In this document: piece after piece, positions 14,882 to 22,657 of the stretch
Layout of the letters: every line of letters starts with the position of its first letter
Numbering within the stretch: position 1 is the first letter of the stretch
NCBI GenBank assembly: GCA_016235255.1
Contig: JACRLM010000069.1
Span: 1-40,284, forward strand
Origin: Nitrospinota bacterium
Lineage (GTDB): Bacteria > Nitrospinota_A > UBA7883 > JACRLM01
Direction of reading: 5' to 3'
Length of the DNA: 40,284 nucleotides
Translations under genes and position numbers: made by a program
Notes under the pieces: generated by a model
What the model was told of the DNA's origin: nothing
Database searches by the model: none
What the model saw: the letters and a program-made list of their open reading frames with translations, nothing else

Positions 14882-15106
14882 CTATTTGATCGCCTCGCTC
14901 ATGATCCTGTCCATCTTGTCCTTGGCGGCCAGTTTCAGTTTTTTGAGCCTTGACAGCTCCATCTCGTCGTCCGCCGACACCACTTTTTTACGGACAATCC
15001 CGCCCACCAGCCTTTCCAGCGATGAATGCTCCCCCGCAAGTTTCCTGAAATCGGGGTTTGTGGCCATAAGGTTGGCGAAGGCTGATTCATGTTCCGCTAC
15101 TTGCAT
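14882..15106 (-). CDS. DUF465 / YdcH-family small protein
   Basis: A 74-residue, mostly helical protein: FANLMATNPDFRKLAGEHSSLERLVGGI, then a KLKLAAKDKMDRIMSE helix. The pattern of an N-terminal helix, ...HxxL..., and a C-terminal LKKxKLxxKDxI/M motif is the DUF465 signature; the molecular role of the family is not known. ATG at 15106 has AGGAGG 5 nt upstream, so an in-frame TTG at 15124 is rejected. The gene starts 14 nt after the tsaB stop and ends 20 bp before a strong terminator, so it is the last gene of the tsaB transcript. Confidence 0.8.
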   Translation of the reverse strand: MQVAEHESAFANLMATNPDFRKLAGEHSSLERLVGGIVRKKVVSADDEMELSRLKKLKLAAKDKMDRIMSEAIK

Positions 15107-15120
15107 CGGTCCCTCCTTCC

Positions 15121-15819
15121 TCAATTTTTGGTGTGGAGTAGTTCCCAGTTGATCTCCGCCTGGGAGCGGCGCACGTATCTTGGCGAAGGCGGAAGAGTTT
15201 CCAACAGCCCCTCCACCGCCTTTTCATAAACTATCATCGCCACCCCTTCCGCCGGGGGCCTGGCGCTTTGCGGGTCCGCCACGGCGTTTTTCAACCGCGA
15301 ATTGAATACCTCGGCGTATGGTGCGAAACCATCCCCCACGAACCGCACGGGGCCGTCTATCACCCCGGCAAGTTCCTCCGGCGGGACGGCCAGGTCCGCC
15401 GTCAGTTTCTCCAATTTCCCGCCATGGCCGGAACTGCGGTACAGCGCGGCGTAAACTTCCCCTTTTCTGGCGTTGAGGATGGGGCAAAGATAGCCTTCGC
15501 CGTTAAAATCGTGGGCGCGGGCAATCGCGTCCAGCGATCCCGCCCCGGCCACAGGCTTGTTCAGAGCGTCCGCAAGCCCCATTATGGAGCCAAGGCCGAT
15601 CCTAAGGCCGGTGAAAGAGCCCGGCCCCGCCGCCGCCGCTATCACGTCGATCTCATCGAGCGCGACTCCGGCTTCCGCCAGAAGGTTTTTGACCACTTCA
15701 AGCAGGTTGCGTGAATGCGTGTGAACTGCTGTTTGGCGTATGGATGCTTTGATTATTCCGTTTTCTGCAATTGCGGCGTTTGTTTGGGATGTGGAAGTGT
15801 CTATCGCCAGGATGCGCAT
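15121..15819 (-). CDS. tsaB: tRNA threonylcarbamoyladenosine biosynthesis protein TsaB
   Basis: This 232-residue ASKHA-fold protein is the scaffold partner of TsaD in making t6A37 on ANN-decoding tRNAs. It opens MRILAIDTSTSQTNAAI and has HSRNLLEVVKNLLAEAG, the AAAGPGSFTGLRIGLG loop and NARKGEVYAALYR, all typical. The frame runs 20 codons further upstream, but the ATG at 15819 matches the family start and follows GAGGCGG. TsaB itself lacks the catalytic metal site of TsaD. Its partners TsaC, TsaD and TsaE are not in the window. It is cotranscribed with the DUF465 gene. Confidence 0.93.
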   Translation of the reverse strand: MRILAIDTSTSQTNAAIAENGIIKASIRQTAVHTHSRNLLEVVKNLLAEAGVALDEIDVIAAAAGPGSFTGLRIGLGSIMGLADALNKPVAGAGSLDAIARAHDFNGEGYLCPILNARKGEVYAALYRSSGHGGKLEKLTADLAVPPEELAGVIDGPVRFVGDGFAPYAEVFNSRLKNAVADPQSARPPAEGVAMIVYEKAVEGLLETLPPSPRYVRRSQAEINWELLHTKN

Positions 15820-15850
15820 GCCGCCGCCTCGTCTGGGTTCATCTACTTTC

Positions 15851-15879
15851 TTGATACCAGAATAGAGGACCGATTGCAA
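15851..15879 (-). promoter_or_regulatory. Candidate tsaB promoter
   Basis: On the minus strand TTGCAA (15879-15874), 17-nt spacer, TATCAA (15856-15851), about 32 nt before the tsaB ATG. Confidence 0.35.
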
Positions 15880-15924
15880 GGAAAAGGAGGAGTTTTGAAT
15901 GATTCTACATTGAAACCGTGGATT

Positions 15925-16464
15925 TTATGCGCCCGCGCCACGTTCTCCATGCAGGCTGGAGTATTCCACCACGCGCTCCATGAACCGGTCGAACGCCGTC
16001 TTGCCGCAAAGGCTCTCCGCTTCTTCCACCGGCATGTCCGGAGCCGTCCTGCTGATGGAGTTTACGAACACGCCGGAGCCCGCCTGGCTGGTCAGCCCGC
16101 CTTCATTGTCATAAACTTCCGCGCTCTTATGTCCGCAGCTTGGCGACCTCCCCTTGCCGATGAATCCGCATATGCCGCTTTTTCGGACAAAATCCCCGCC
16201 CGCCGCCTCAAGCTTGTCCGTCACGTCCGCCCCGCCTGTCCCGATGGACAATGCCCGTGGATTTTGCGGATCACCGTATAGCCGCAAAGGATCCCTCGGG
16301 GCGCCAAGGCCGATTTCCATCTCCGGGCAGAACAAAACCGGCTCGGCCACTTTTTCAAGCGCGCTTATCAGCGATTCGTCGTATTTATTTGCCCCGTCGT
16401 AACGAACGTTGCGCCCGGCCAGGCATGCGCTTATCCCGACGCGGGGTTTTGATCCGGCTTCCAT
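15925..16464 (-). CDS. DUF523 (YbbK-like) protein
   Basis: A 179-residue cytoplasmic protein of the DUF523 family. Conserved pieces are GISACLAGRNVRYDGANKYD, the FCPEMEIGLGAPRDPLRL motif, KSGICGFIGKGRSPSCG and the late TAPDMPVEEAESL. The cysteines in SACL, CPE, GICGF and SPSCG suggest metal or Fe-S binding, but no function is established for the family. ATG 16464 is preferred to a GTG four codons earlier (16476). It follows the exchanger-like transporter by 32 nt on the same strand and may share its transcript; the link between them is unknown. Confidence 0.8.
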   Translation of the reverse strand: MEAGSKPRVGISACLAGRNVRYDGANKYDESLISALEKVAEPVLFCPEMEIGLGAPRDPLRLYGDPQNPRALSIGTGGADVTDKLEAAGGDFVRKSGICGFIGKGRSPSCGHKSAEVYDNEGGLTSQAGSGVFVNSISRTAPDMPVEEAESLCGKTAFDRFMERVVEYSSLHGERGAGA

Positions 16465-16496
16465 AGGTTTGTCCACGCGTCCGCCGGCGCCGTGCC

Positions 16497-18143
16497 CTAA
16501 ATCGCCAGATGGATCGAAAGGATCATCTGGGCCAGCGCGATCTTGATAAGCGTGGCGGCGGGGTAAACGGCGGAATAGCCTGCGTTGGGTATCTCGTTTT
16601 TCGTCTGCTCCAGGGCGAATCCGAGCACCGCCGGCTGGGTGTGCATCCCCGCCACCATGCCGAAAAGCAGGTTCATCGGTATTCCCAGCAGTTTATAGCC
16701 CACCGCAAGCGCCGCGAAAGCCGCCGCAAAGGTCACCGCCGCCCCCGCGAAAAACACCGCCAATCCCCCCGCCGAAAAAAGGGTGGAGGCAAAGCCGTAT
16801 CCCGCACGGGTCCCCACCCCCGCAAGGAACATCACTATCCCGATCTGGCGCAACGTCATGTTGGCGCTGTATGGCACCGCCCACACAAGCGAACCGGAAT
16901 GCCTGATGGTCCCAAGCACAAGTCCGGCGATCAGCGGCCCCCCGGCGAAACCGAGCTTGACCTCTGTTCCTCCCGGCAGCGGGATCGGTATGATTCCCAG
17001 CACAAGCCCCATGGCAAGCCCCAGGGAAAAGGTGAGCACGTCCACTTCGCTCACCCCTTTGTACGAGTCGCCGAAAAACCCGCTTATCTTTTTCATGTCC
17101 TCCCGCCGGGCCACCACGCGCACCCTGTCCCCCATCTCCAGCGCGGTCTCGCCATGCACCAGCACGTCCACGTCCCCCCTGCGCACACGGCTCACCACCG
17201 CGCCAAGGTTCACGTCCACCGAAAGCTCGGCAAGGCTCCTGCCGGCAACATCCGGGTTGGATACGAAAATCCGGCGCACCTCCACTTCGCTGCGGTCCAG
17301 TTCGATATGGTTTCCCGTCGGCTCGCCCAGATACTCCATAATCCGCCTTATCTCGTCCTCCGGGCCGACCACCACCACAAGGTCCCCGGTCTTAAGCGTC
17401 AAACCACCCACCGCCACCAGGAAATGCTCCTCCCGTTTGATCCTGCCGAACACCGCGTTCCACTTGAACCGGCGGAAAAGCTCCCGGATCATCACGTTTT
17501 CCACCTCCGGATTGGTCACGCGGATGTCCCTTGTGAACAAAGGCTCGTTGAGCGCGCCGAAAGCCCTCATCCCCCTGGCTTCTTTTGCGAAGTCCACTTT
17601 CCACAGACGCCGGGCGAAAGTCATCGCCATAAGCACCCCGATCACCCCCATGGGGTATGTGATGGAATACGCCACCACAGGTTCGGAAAGCAGCTTTCCG
17701 GCCTCCGGCCCGGTGGCGTAGCCTTTCAGTGTCTCCAGCGCCCCGGCGAGGGCGGGGGTATTTGTCAGGCTTCCGGCGAACATCCCGGCGGCCATGGCGC
17801 TGTCCACCCCGATAAGCCGGGAAAGGACGAAGATCAGCAGGCAGGCGAACGCCAGTATCCCCGCGGCGAAAAAGTTGTTCCGGATTCCTTCGCGCTTAAG
17901 CGACGCGGTGAACTCCGGCCCGCTGGACAGCCCCACCGTGTACACGAACAGCACAAGCCCCAGCACGTATATTATCTCCGGCAGCTTTAGCGCCGGGTCT
18001 ATCGAGCCGAACGCAAGGCCGACGAACAGCACCGCCGCCACCCCCAGCCCGCACCCCATGACCTTTATTTTCCCGAGCGGGTATCCCAACGCCGCCACGA
18101 TGAAAAGATATAGCAGCGGATTGCCGGAAAGAATCTCGACCAT
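16497..18143 (-). CDS. Aspartate:alanine exchanger family transporter (AspT/YbjL/YidE-like)
   Basis: A 548-residue inner-membrane transporter with the duplicated layout of the AAE family. Five hydrophobic segments (about 8-185) include FVYTVGLSSGPEF. Two TrkA-C/RCK-C-like regulatory modules follow (about 205-365; LKTGDLVVVVGPEDEI and LEMGDRVRVVARREDM). A second membrane half starts near 375, with the repeat-like IVMFLAGVGTRAGYGF and MHTQPAVLGFALEQT. AspT exchanges aspartate for alanine; most homologues have no known substrate, so only the family call is firm. The start ATG has AAGGTGA about 7 nt upstream. It is divergent from moaD with closely spaced promoters. Confidence 0.85.
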   Translation of the reverse strand: MVEILSGNPLLYLFIVAALGYPLGKIKVMGCGLGVAAVLFVGLAFGSIDPALKLPEIIYVLGLVLFVYTVGLSSGPEFTASLKREGIRNNFFAAGILAFACLLIFVLSRLIGVDSAMAAGMFAGSLTNTPALAGALETLKGYATGPEAGKLLSEPVVAYSITYPMGVIGVLMAMTFARRLWKVDFAKEARGMRAFGALNEPLFTRDIRVTNPEVENVMIRELFRRFKWNAVFGRIKREEHFLVAVGGLTLKTGDLVVVVGPEDEIRRIMEYLGEPTGNHIELDRSEVEVRRIFVSNPDVAGRSLAELSVDVNLGAVVSRVRRGDVDVLVHGETALEMGDRVRVVARREDMKKISGFFGDSYKGVSEVDVLTFSLGLAMGLVLGIIPIPLPGGTEVKLGFAGGPLIAGLVLGTIRHSGSLVWAVPYSANMTLRQIGIVMFLAGVGTRAGYGFASTLFSAGGLAVFFAGAAVTFAAAFAALAVGYKLLGIPMNLLFGMVAGMHTQPAVLGFALEQTKNEIPNAGYSAVYPAATLIKIALAQMILSIHLAI

Positions 18144-18176
18144 AATAGTGTCACCTTAAAATACGGATGTAAGGCT

Positions 18177-18182
18177 ATTATA
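18177..18182 (-). promoter_or_regulatory. -10 box of the transporter gene
   Basis: Perfect TATAAT on the minus strand, 33 nt before the transporter ATG; the -35 is weak. It lies back to back with the moaD box at 18200-18205. Confidence 0.45.
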
Positions 18183-18199
18183 GACCCCCGGCATCGCTA

Positions 18200-18205
18200 T
18201 ATAAT
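18200..18205 (+). promoter_or_regulatory. -10 box of moaD
   Basis: Perfect TATAAT, 29 nt before the moaD start. Only 17 bp separate it from the opposing TATAAT, so the two polymerases would compete. Confidence 0.5.
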
Positions 18206-18234
18206 TGTATTTTGGTTGAGGAGCTATTAATAAA

Positions 18235-18483
18235 TTGGCCACGGTAAGATTTTTCGCCTCCGTCCGCGACAGGGTCAAGAATGAAAGTGTGGAAATACCC
18301 CTCGCAAAGCCTTTGCCGTTGCGTGACGTACTTGCTAAAACGGCGGCGGCGCTGAAAGTGGACGAAGTTGCGCTTATAAATCCATCGTTGCTGTACGCCG
18401 TGAACAAGAATATGGAAGGGCTGGACTTTATCGTCAACAACAACGACGAGGTGGCTGTATTGCCGCCCCTATCGGGAGGCTGA
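18235..18483 (+). CDS. moaD: Molybdopterin synthase small subunit
   Basis: An 82-residue ubiquitin-like sulfur carrier. The C-terminal VAVLPPLSGG carries the Gly-Gly end that becomes a thiocarboxylate and donates sulfur to precursor Z. The N-terminus ATVRFFASVRDRV fits the family. The start is TTG at 18235; GAGGAG at 18218-18223 is 11 nt upstream and no ATG or GTG fits. The moaE gene starts 3 nt after the stop. MoaA, MoaC and MoeB homologues are not in the window. Confidence 0.93.
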   Translation: MATVRFFASVRDRVKNESVEIPLAKPLPLRDVLAKTAAALKVDEVALINPSLLYAVNKNMEGLDFIVNNNDEVAVLPPLSGG

Positions 18484-18485
18484 CC

Positions 18486-18902
18486 ATGGCGAGGATTCAA
18501 CAGGAAGATTTTGACCTTGGCGCCGAAGTGGACGCCGTTGTCCGGCGCAACCCGGCGGCAGGCGGCACGGTGGCGTTTCTGGGAACGGTGAAGGAGTTTT
18601 CGAAAGGGGAACGGATCGCAAAGCTGGAATTCGATAGCTATCCAGGCATGGCGGAGGCCGAGCTTGAAAAGCTGGAGGGGGAGGCGAAGGAGCGGTTCAA
18701 TGTTCTGGAAGCTTTCATCATCCACAGGCTCGGCGAAATACCGCTAAACGGGAACATCGTGCTGGTGATCGCGGCGGCGGTGAGCCGGGGGGCGGCGTTT
18801 GACGCGTGCGAATGGATGATAGACGAACTCAAAAAGCGCGTCCCCATATGGAAAAAGGAATTCACCACATCGGGAAGCCACTGGGTGGAAGACCATCCGT
18901 GA
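18486..18902 (+). CDS. moaE: Molybdopterin synthase catalytic subunit
   Basis: This 138-residue large subunit of molybdopterin synthase inserts two sulfurs, delivered by MoaD, to form the dithiolene. Recognisable parts are GGTVAFLGTVKEF, LEFDSYPGMAE, HRLGEIPLNGNIVLVIAAAVSR and the catalytic-lysine region DELKKRVPIWKKE, then the C-terminal GSHWVEDHP. The ribosome binding site GGGAGG lies at the end of moaD. The TGA stop overlaps the mobA start as GTGA, making moaD-moaE-mobA one operon. Confidence 0.95.
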   Translation: MARIQQEDFDLGAEVDAVVRRNPAAGGTVAFLGTVKEFSKGERIAKLEFDSYPGMAEAELEKLEGEAKERFNVLEAFIIHRLGEIPLNGNIVLVIAAAVSRGAAFDACEWMIDELKKRVPIWKKEFTTSGSHWVEDHP

Positions 18903-19489
18903 CCGTTTCGCCGCAAATCCCCATCGCCATCCTGGCAGGCGGCAAGAGCGTGCGGATGGGGCGGGACAAGGCTTTCGTGGAAGTGGAGGGCGTCCCGATG
19001 ATCGAACGGGTGATCGCGGCGGCGCGTCAATGTTCCGCAAACGTGATAATCATCGCCAACGAGCCGGAAAAATATCAAAAGTCCGGCCTGCCGGTTCACA
19101 CGGACAAGGTCAAAGGGATGGGGCCGCTGTCCGGGCTTGTGACGGCGTTTGAGGCCACCGGAGCCGGCGCCGTGATGATGATCGCCTGCGACATGCCATA
19201 CATTTCACCGGCGATGATACGCCACATACTTTCGCGATATTTGAAAGGGTGCGGCGCGGTGATTCCATATGCGTTCGGCCGGGAGCAGGGATTGTGCGCG
19301 ATTTATGAAAGGCGGCTTTTGGAGAAATTCACGGAGCGGATAGGGAGGGGGGACATCCAGTTCAACGAATTCCGGATGAATATCGAGAAGGTGAATATCA
19401 GCGAGACGGAGTTAAAGGCCGTGGAGGGCGATCTGCGGTCGTTTATAAATATAAACGACGAGGAGGAGTTGAGGAAGGGGGGGCGGTAA
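18899..19489 (+). CDS. mobA: Molybdenum cofactor guanylyltransferase
   Basis: This 196-residue enzyme attaches GMP to molybdopterin to make the MGD cofactor of DMSO-reductase-type enzymes. It has the nucleotide signature LAGGKSVRMGRDKA, the GMGPLSGLVTAFEA loop, CDMPYISPAMI and a late FININDEEEL. GTG at 18899 overlaps the moaE stop by 4 nt. An open frame continues 31 codons upstream through moaE, including an ATG at 18848, but the family motif starts close to the GTG. The presence of mobA implies at least one bis-MGD oxidoreductase in the organism, such as formate dehydrogenase or nitrate reductase (inference). Confidence 0.93.
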   Translation: MTVSPQIPIAILAGGKSVRMGRDKAFVEVEGVPMIERVIAAARQCSANVIIIANEPEKYQKSGLPVHTDKVKGMGPLSGLVTAFEATGAGAVMMIACDMPYISPAMIRHILSRYLKGCGAVIPYAFGREQGLCAIYERRLLEKFTERIGRGDIQFNEFRMNIEKVNISETELKAVEGDLRSFININDEEELRKGGR

Positions 19490-19525
19490 TCCGGCATTGT
19501 ATCGGCAAAGTATTGTTTGTGCACA

Positions 19526-19563
19526 TTCTCAGCCATATTGTCTGATGTTACAATTGTCATCAG
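19526..19563 (+). promoter_or_regulatory. Promoter and candidate operator of hicA-hicB (second pair)
   Basis: TTCTCA (19526-19531), 17-nt spacer, TACAAT (19549-19554). The perfect inverted repeat CTGATG (19542-19547) / CATCAG (19558-19563) encloses the -10 box, as expected for an autorepressed TA promoter. Confidence 0.5.
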
Positions 19564-19587
19564 CGTACCACCCGATTTGGTATTAAA

Positions 19588-19845
19588 ATGGGGAAAGCTA
19601 AAAAGGTTTACCGTCAAATACTCACTGGACGTTCTGACCAGAATATTTCATTCCAGGATTTACGGCTTCTTCTGTCTCATCTTGGATTTGCGGAGAGGGT
19701 GAAAGGCGGACATCATATCTATACAAAAACAGCCATTGAGGAAATAATAAACATTCAGGAAAAAAGCGGAAAGGCAAAACCCTATCAAGTGAAGCAAATC
19801 CGGCATATACTGTTCAAATACAAGGTGGAGCCAGAGGATGAATAG
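19588..19845 (+). CDS. HicA-family toxin (second system)
   Basis: An 85-residue basic protein: ILTGRSDQNISFQDLRLLLSHLGF, then RVKGGHHIYTK with the family histidine, then EIINIQ and GKAKPYQVKQIRHILFKYK. This is the longer HicA subtype, in which GSHR becomes GHH; the two HicA proteins of the window are clearly different subfamilies. The ATG lies about 33 nt after the predicted -10. It overlaps the next gene by 8 nt. The role is presumed mRNA cleavage when not bound by HicB. Confidence 0.75.
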   Translation: MGKAKKVYRQILTGRSDQNISFQDLRLLLSHLGFAERVKGGHHIYTKTAIEEIINIQEKSGKAKPYQVKQIRHILFKYKVEPEDE

Positions 19846-20050
19846 CAAATACGAAATGGTCATCTATTGGAGCGAGGAAGACGGCGCGTTCATCGCCGAG
19901 GTCCCTGAGCTTCCCGGTTGCATGGCGGACGGCGCCACCTATGCCCAGGCCGTGGCCGAGGCTGAAAAAGTGATCGCCCTTTGGATTCAGACCGCCCGCG
20001 AGGAAGGAAGGCCAATACCCAAACCGCGTGGACGGCTGATGTTTGCCTGA
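19838..20050 (+). CDS. HicB-family antitoxin (second system)
   Basis: A 70-residue partner of the preceding HicA: MNSKYEMVIYWSEEDGAFIA, then EVPELPGCMADGATYAQAV, a long helix and a KPRGRLMFA end typical of this subtype. No DNA-binding domain is obvious, although the promoter has a good palindrome; an added C-terminal domain is common in HicB but absent here. The order is toxin then antitoxin, the reverse of hicBA at 2.9 kb. It ends 8 nt before the convergent GNAT gene. Confidence 0.8.
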   Translation: MNSKYEMVIYWSEEDGAFIAEVPELPGCMADGATYAQAVAEAEKVIALWIQTAREEGRPIPKPRGRLMFA

Positions 20051-20058
20051 AATCGGCG

Positions 20059-20529
20059 TTATAACGTCTTTACCATCTCCCACGCGTCTTTCCCGCGCCC
20101 GTAATATCCTTTCAACGGCTTCGTCCGGGAGTATCCGAGCTTTTCGTAAAACGCTGTGGCCGCAGCGTTGTCCACAGACACCTGCAAAAACATCTCTCGA
20201 TAACCTCGTTTGCGCGCTTCCGTTTCCAACTCCTCCATCAGCCGCCGTCCGGCGCCGCGTCTGCGCCACGCCTCCTCCATGTCTATGGTGATGATATTTC
20301 CGGCGGTCTTGGATTTGCTTTCCATGATGGCGAATCCGGCCATCGTCCCCTCCGCCTCGGCGATGAGGGTGACGGCGGATTTGTCCATAAGCAACATCAT
20401 AAAGGCGTCTGGCGTGAAGGCGACGCCGGGGGGGAAGCAACGCTGGTCCAGAAAATGTATTTCCGGCAGGTCTTCGATATCGCCGGGCCGGATGGTTATC
20501 ATGGCTCCGGCTGGCTCCGCATCGTTCAC
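20059..20529 (-). CDS. GNAT-family N-acetyltransferase
   Basis: A 156-residue acetyl-CoA-dependent transferase. The N-terminal strand MITIRPGDIEDLPEIHFLD, the acetyl-CoA loop EEAWRRRGAGRRLMEELETEA and the C-terminal NAAATAFYEKLGY segment give the fold and resemble RimI-type enzymes; the substrate is unknown. GTG at 20529 overlaps the ychF stop as GTGA and is used here; ATG at 20502 is an equally good family start. It is the second gene after ychF. Confidence 0.8.
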   Translation of the reverse strand: MNDAEPAGAMITIRPGDIEDLPEIHFLDQRCFPPGVAFTPDAFMMLLMDKSAVTLIAEAEGTMAGFAIMESKSKTAGNIITIDMEEAWRRRGAGRRLMEELETEARKRGYREMFLQVSVDNAAATAFYEKLGYSRTKPLKGYYGRGKDAWEMVKTL

Positions 20530-21617
20530 ACGTTAAAACGGAAATGGGCCACGTCGCCATCCTTGAAAACGTAGTCCTTCCCTTCGATCCGCAAAAGCCC
20601 CTTTTCCTTCACCGCCTGTTCGGAACCTAGCCGGTCTAGATCGTTGTAGGACATCACCTCCGCCCGTATGAATCCCCGCTCAAAATCTGTATGGATCACC
20701 CCGGCGGCCTGTGGGGCTTTCGTCCCTTTGGTCACAGTCCAGGCCCGTGTCTCCTTCGGCCCGGTGGTGAAGTATGTTATCAGGTTCAAAAGCGCGTACC
20801 CTTCGCGGATAAAATGCTCCAGGCCAGACTCCACAAGCCCCAGGTCGGCCAAAAACGCCTTGCGGTCTTCTTTTGAAAGTTCCGAAAGCTCGGCTTCTAT
20901 CTTGCCGCAAATTTCTACCACCTTGGCCCCGTCCCCTTCGGCGATCTTGCGCACGGAGGCAAGCTGCGGCGTCTCTTTTCCAAGTTCGCTCTCCGCCATG
21001 TTGCACACGTATATCAGCGGTTTGGCGGTGATGAGGAAAAGGTCGCGGAACAGCTCCTCGTCCGCTTTGTCCATGGCCTGCCGAGCGGTGACGCCGGAGG
21101 CCATCCTGTCCCGCAGCGCCTGGTATTTGGGGAGCGATTCAATAAGCTTCTTGTCCCCGCTTTTCTTCCCCTTCTCAACGGCGGCGATGCGCTTGTCCAC
21201 CGCCTCCATGTCGCAAAGCAGAAGTTCCGTGCGGATCACCTCGATATCGGACACAGGATCGGCGCCCCCAGACACGTGGGCGATGTTCTCGTCCTCAAAA
21301 CAGCGGACGACATGCGCCACAGCGTCCACCTGCCGGATATGCCCCAGGAACTTGTTTCCCAGCCCCTCGCCTTTGCTGGCCCCGGCCACTAGCCCTGCGA
21401 TGTCCACCACCTCCAGGCTTGTTGGGAGTATTTTTTCCGATCCGGAAATCTGCGCCAGCCTTTCCATCCGGGGATCCGGCACTGGGACTATGCCCACGTT
21501 CGGCTCGATGGTGCAAAACGGAAAATTCTCCGCCGCCGCCCCGGCGGCTGTCAGCGCGTTGAAAATGGTGGACTTGCCCACATTGGGAAGCCCCACGATG
21601 CCGCAATTGAAACCCAC
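20526..21617 (-). CDS. ychF: Redox-regulated ATPase YchF
   Basis: A 363-residue Obg-related P-loop NTPase that binds ribosomes and prefers ATP. Motifs are G1 GLPNVGKST near residue 8, FCTIEPNVGIVPVPDPR, G3 DIAGLVAGASKGEGLGNKFL, and the C-terminal TGS-like domain with FTTGPKETRAWTVTKGTKAPQAAG, VIHTDFERGFIRAEVM and GKDYVFKDGDVAHFRFNV. The length is exactly as expected. The start is GTG at 21617 with AAGGAG about 6 nt before it. The promoter at 21651-21678 drives it and the downstream GNAT gene. Confidence 0.96.
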   Translation of the reverse strand: MGFNCGIVGLPNVGKSTIFNALTAAGAAAENFPFCTIEPNVGIVPVPDPRMERLAQISGSEKILPTSLEVVDIAGLVAGASKGEGLGNKFLGHIRQVDAVAHVVRCFEDENIAHVSGGADPVSDIEVIRTELLLCDMEAVDKRIAAVEKGKKSGDKKLIESLPKYQALRDRMASGVTARQAMDKADEELFRDLFLITAKPLIYVCNMAESELGKETPQLASVRKIAEGDGAKVVEICGKIEAELSELSKEDRKAFLADLGLVESGLEHFIREGYALLNLITYFTTGPKETRAWTVTKGTKAPQAAGVIHTDFERGFIRAEVMSYNDLDRLGSEQAVKEKGLLRIEGKDYVFKDGDVAHFRFNV

Positions 21618-21650
21618 AACAACTCCTTGATACGTTTTTTGTGAAAGTTG

Positions 21651-21678
21651 ATTTTAACCTTTTGGCGCGGATTAGCAA
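21651..21678 (-). promoter_or_regulatory. ychF promoter
   Basis: On the minus strand TTGCTA (21678-21673), 16-nt spacer, TAAAAT (21656-21651), 34 nt before the GTG start. Confidence 0.5.
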
Positions 21679-21755
21679 ATTTTTGAAAAAGAAATGAATT
21701 TTGAAATTATCGCCGCTCCAGGAATTGGCGCGGCGCAACGGCGCTAATTGCTGCT

Positions 21756-22094
21756 TTAGAGTTTCGCAAGTAATAGTTCGATTTGAGGGCGGAGCGGCGG
21801 CAATTCATTTTTAATTACCGCCCATACAACACTCAGATCCACGCCAAAATATTCATGAATGAGTTTGTCCCGCATTCCCGCCATGTATTTCCATGGCACG
21901 TCCGGCGCCTTTGCCCGTATTTCCTCCGGGATGCGCTTTGCGGCCTCTCCAAGCACTTCCAGGCTGCGCAGCACGGCGTTCACAGTCTTGCGGTCTTTCT
22001 CGAATATCTCAAAGCCCATTTCATTTGTGAATTCATCGGTCTCCGCGATGGATGTCAATATGTCCTCAAGATAGTCGCGGTAGTCGCGTGTCAT
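21756..22094 (-). CDS. hepT: HepT-like HEPN toxin (DUF86)
   Basis: A 112-residue all-helical HEPN ribonuclease. The catalytic motif R-x4-H-x-Y is Arg75, His80 and Tyr82 in MRDKLIHEYFGV. In the MntA/HepT system the Tyr is AMPylated by the partner nucleotidyltransferase, which inactivates the RNase. ATG at 22094 overlaps the mntA stop as ATGA; the reading frame extends 29 codons upstream through mntA but the family starts at MTRDYRDYL. Likely stress- or phage-related, as for homologues. Confidence 0.88.
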   Translation of the reverse strand: MTRDYRDYLEDILTSIAETDEFTNEMGFEIFEKDRKTVNAVLRSLEVLGEAAKRIPEEIRAKAPDVPWKYMAGMRDKLIHEYFGVDLSVVWAVIKNELPPLRPQIELLLAKL

Positions 22095-22384
22095 AGCATC
22101 ACCACTTCGCGCAAGATACAGTTTCCAATGCGTGGCTTGAGGGCGGCCTTCGTCACCAGGTCCACCCGCGCGCCCATCCACTCTCCGAGCCGCTCTTCTA
22201 GTTCAAGAAACTTGAAAAAACCAATCGGGCGGTTGAATTCGACAAGTATGTCGATATCACTGTTCACCGTAGCTTCATTCCTGACGCAGGACCCAAAGAC
22301 ACCGATTTGCGAAACGCCGTAGTTTTGCGCCAGTTCATCACGCCGCTGCCGCAAAATGGCCTGGATATCATCCAAATCATGCAT
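22091..22384 (-). CDS. mntA: MntA-like antitoxin nucleotidyltransferase
   Basis: A 97-residue minimal nucleotidyltransferase with the catalytic G-S-x10-D-x-D pattern (Gly31, Ser32, Asp43, Asp45) in VFGSCVRNEATVNSDIDILV. It would neutralise HepT by adding AMP groups to its active-site tyrosine. ATG 22384 is preferred to a TTG two codons upstream. It is the first gene of the pair, overlapping hepT by 4 nt. The tail ends LREVVML, lacking any extra domain. Confidence 0.88.
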   Translation of the reverse strand: MHDLDDIQAILRQRRDELAQNYGVSQIGVFGSCVRNEATVNSDIDILVEFNRPIGFFKFLELEERLGEWMGARVDLVTKAALKPRIGNCILREVVML

Positions 22385-22524
22385 TTTCAATTATTCCGAA
22401 TATCCATTAATGAGAATTCAGGATAGCAGAAAACAATAAATACAAAAAGCCGCTGGCGCGTTTGGCCAAGGGAGATGTGGCGGGCGGAAAATGCGGTGTC
22501 AGGCCGCGCATCCCAGGAAAATCT

Positions 22525-22553
22525 TTGACAAGGGGGGCGATCTGAATTAGATT
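22525..22553 (+). promoter_or_regulatory. Promoter of the chemoreceptor gene
   Basis: A consensus TTGACA (22525-22530), 17-nt spacer and TAGATT (22548-22553), 105 nt before the ATG. No FliA-type chemotaxis promoter is apparent. Confidence 0.5.
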
Positions 22554-22657
22554 TACACATCTGTTCGTCTCATTCAATTCCCGGCGGCAAGCCGTTCGAA
22601 GTCAACCGGGCGCAGTTGCGCGACGCATTTATTCTTTCAAAAAAAAGGTAAAGCCTG

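Noticed and set aside
16509..17990. 493-codon open frame on the plus strand
   Set aside because: It lies antisense to the exchanger-like transporter, is rich in His, Pro and Arg, and shows no family pattern. It is a shadow frame of GC-rich coding DNA.
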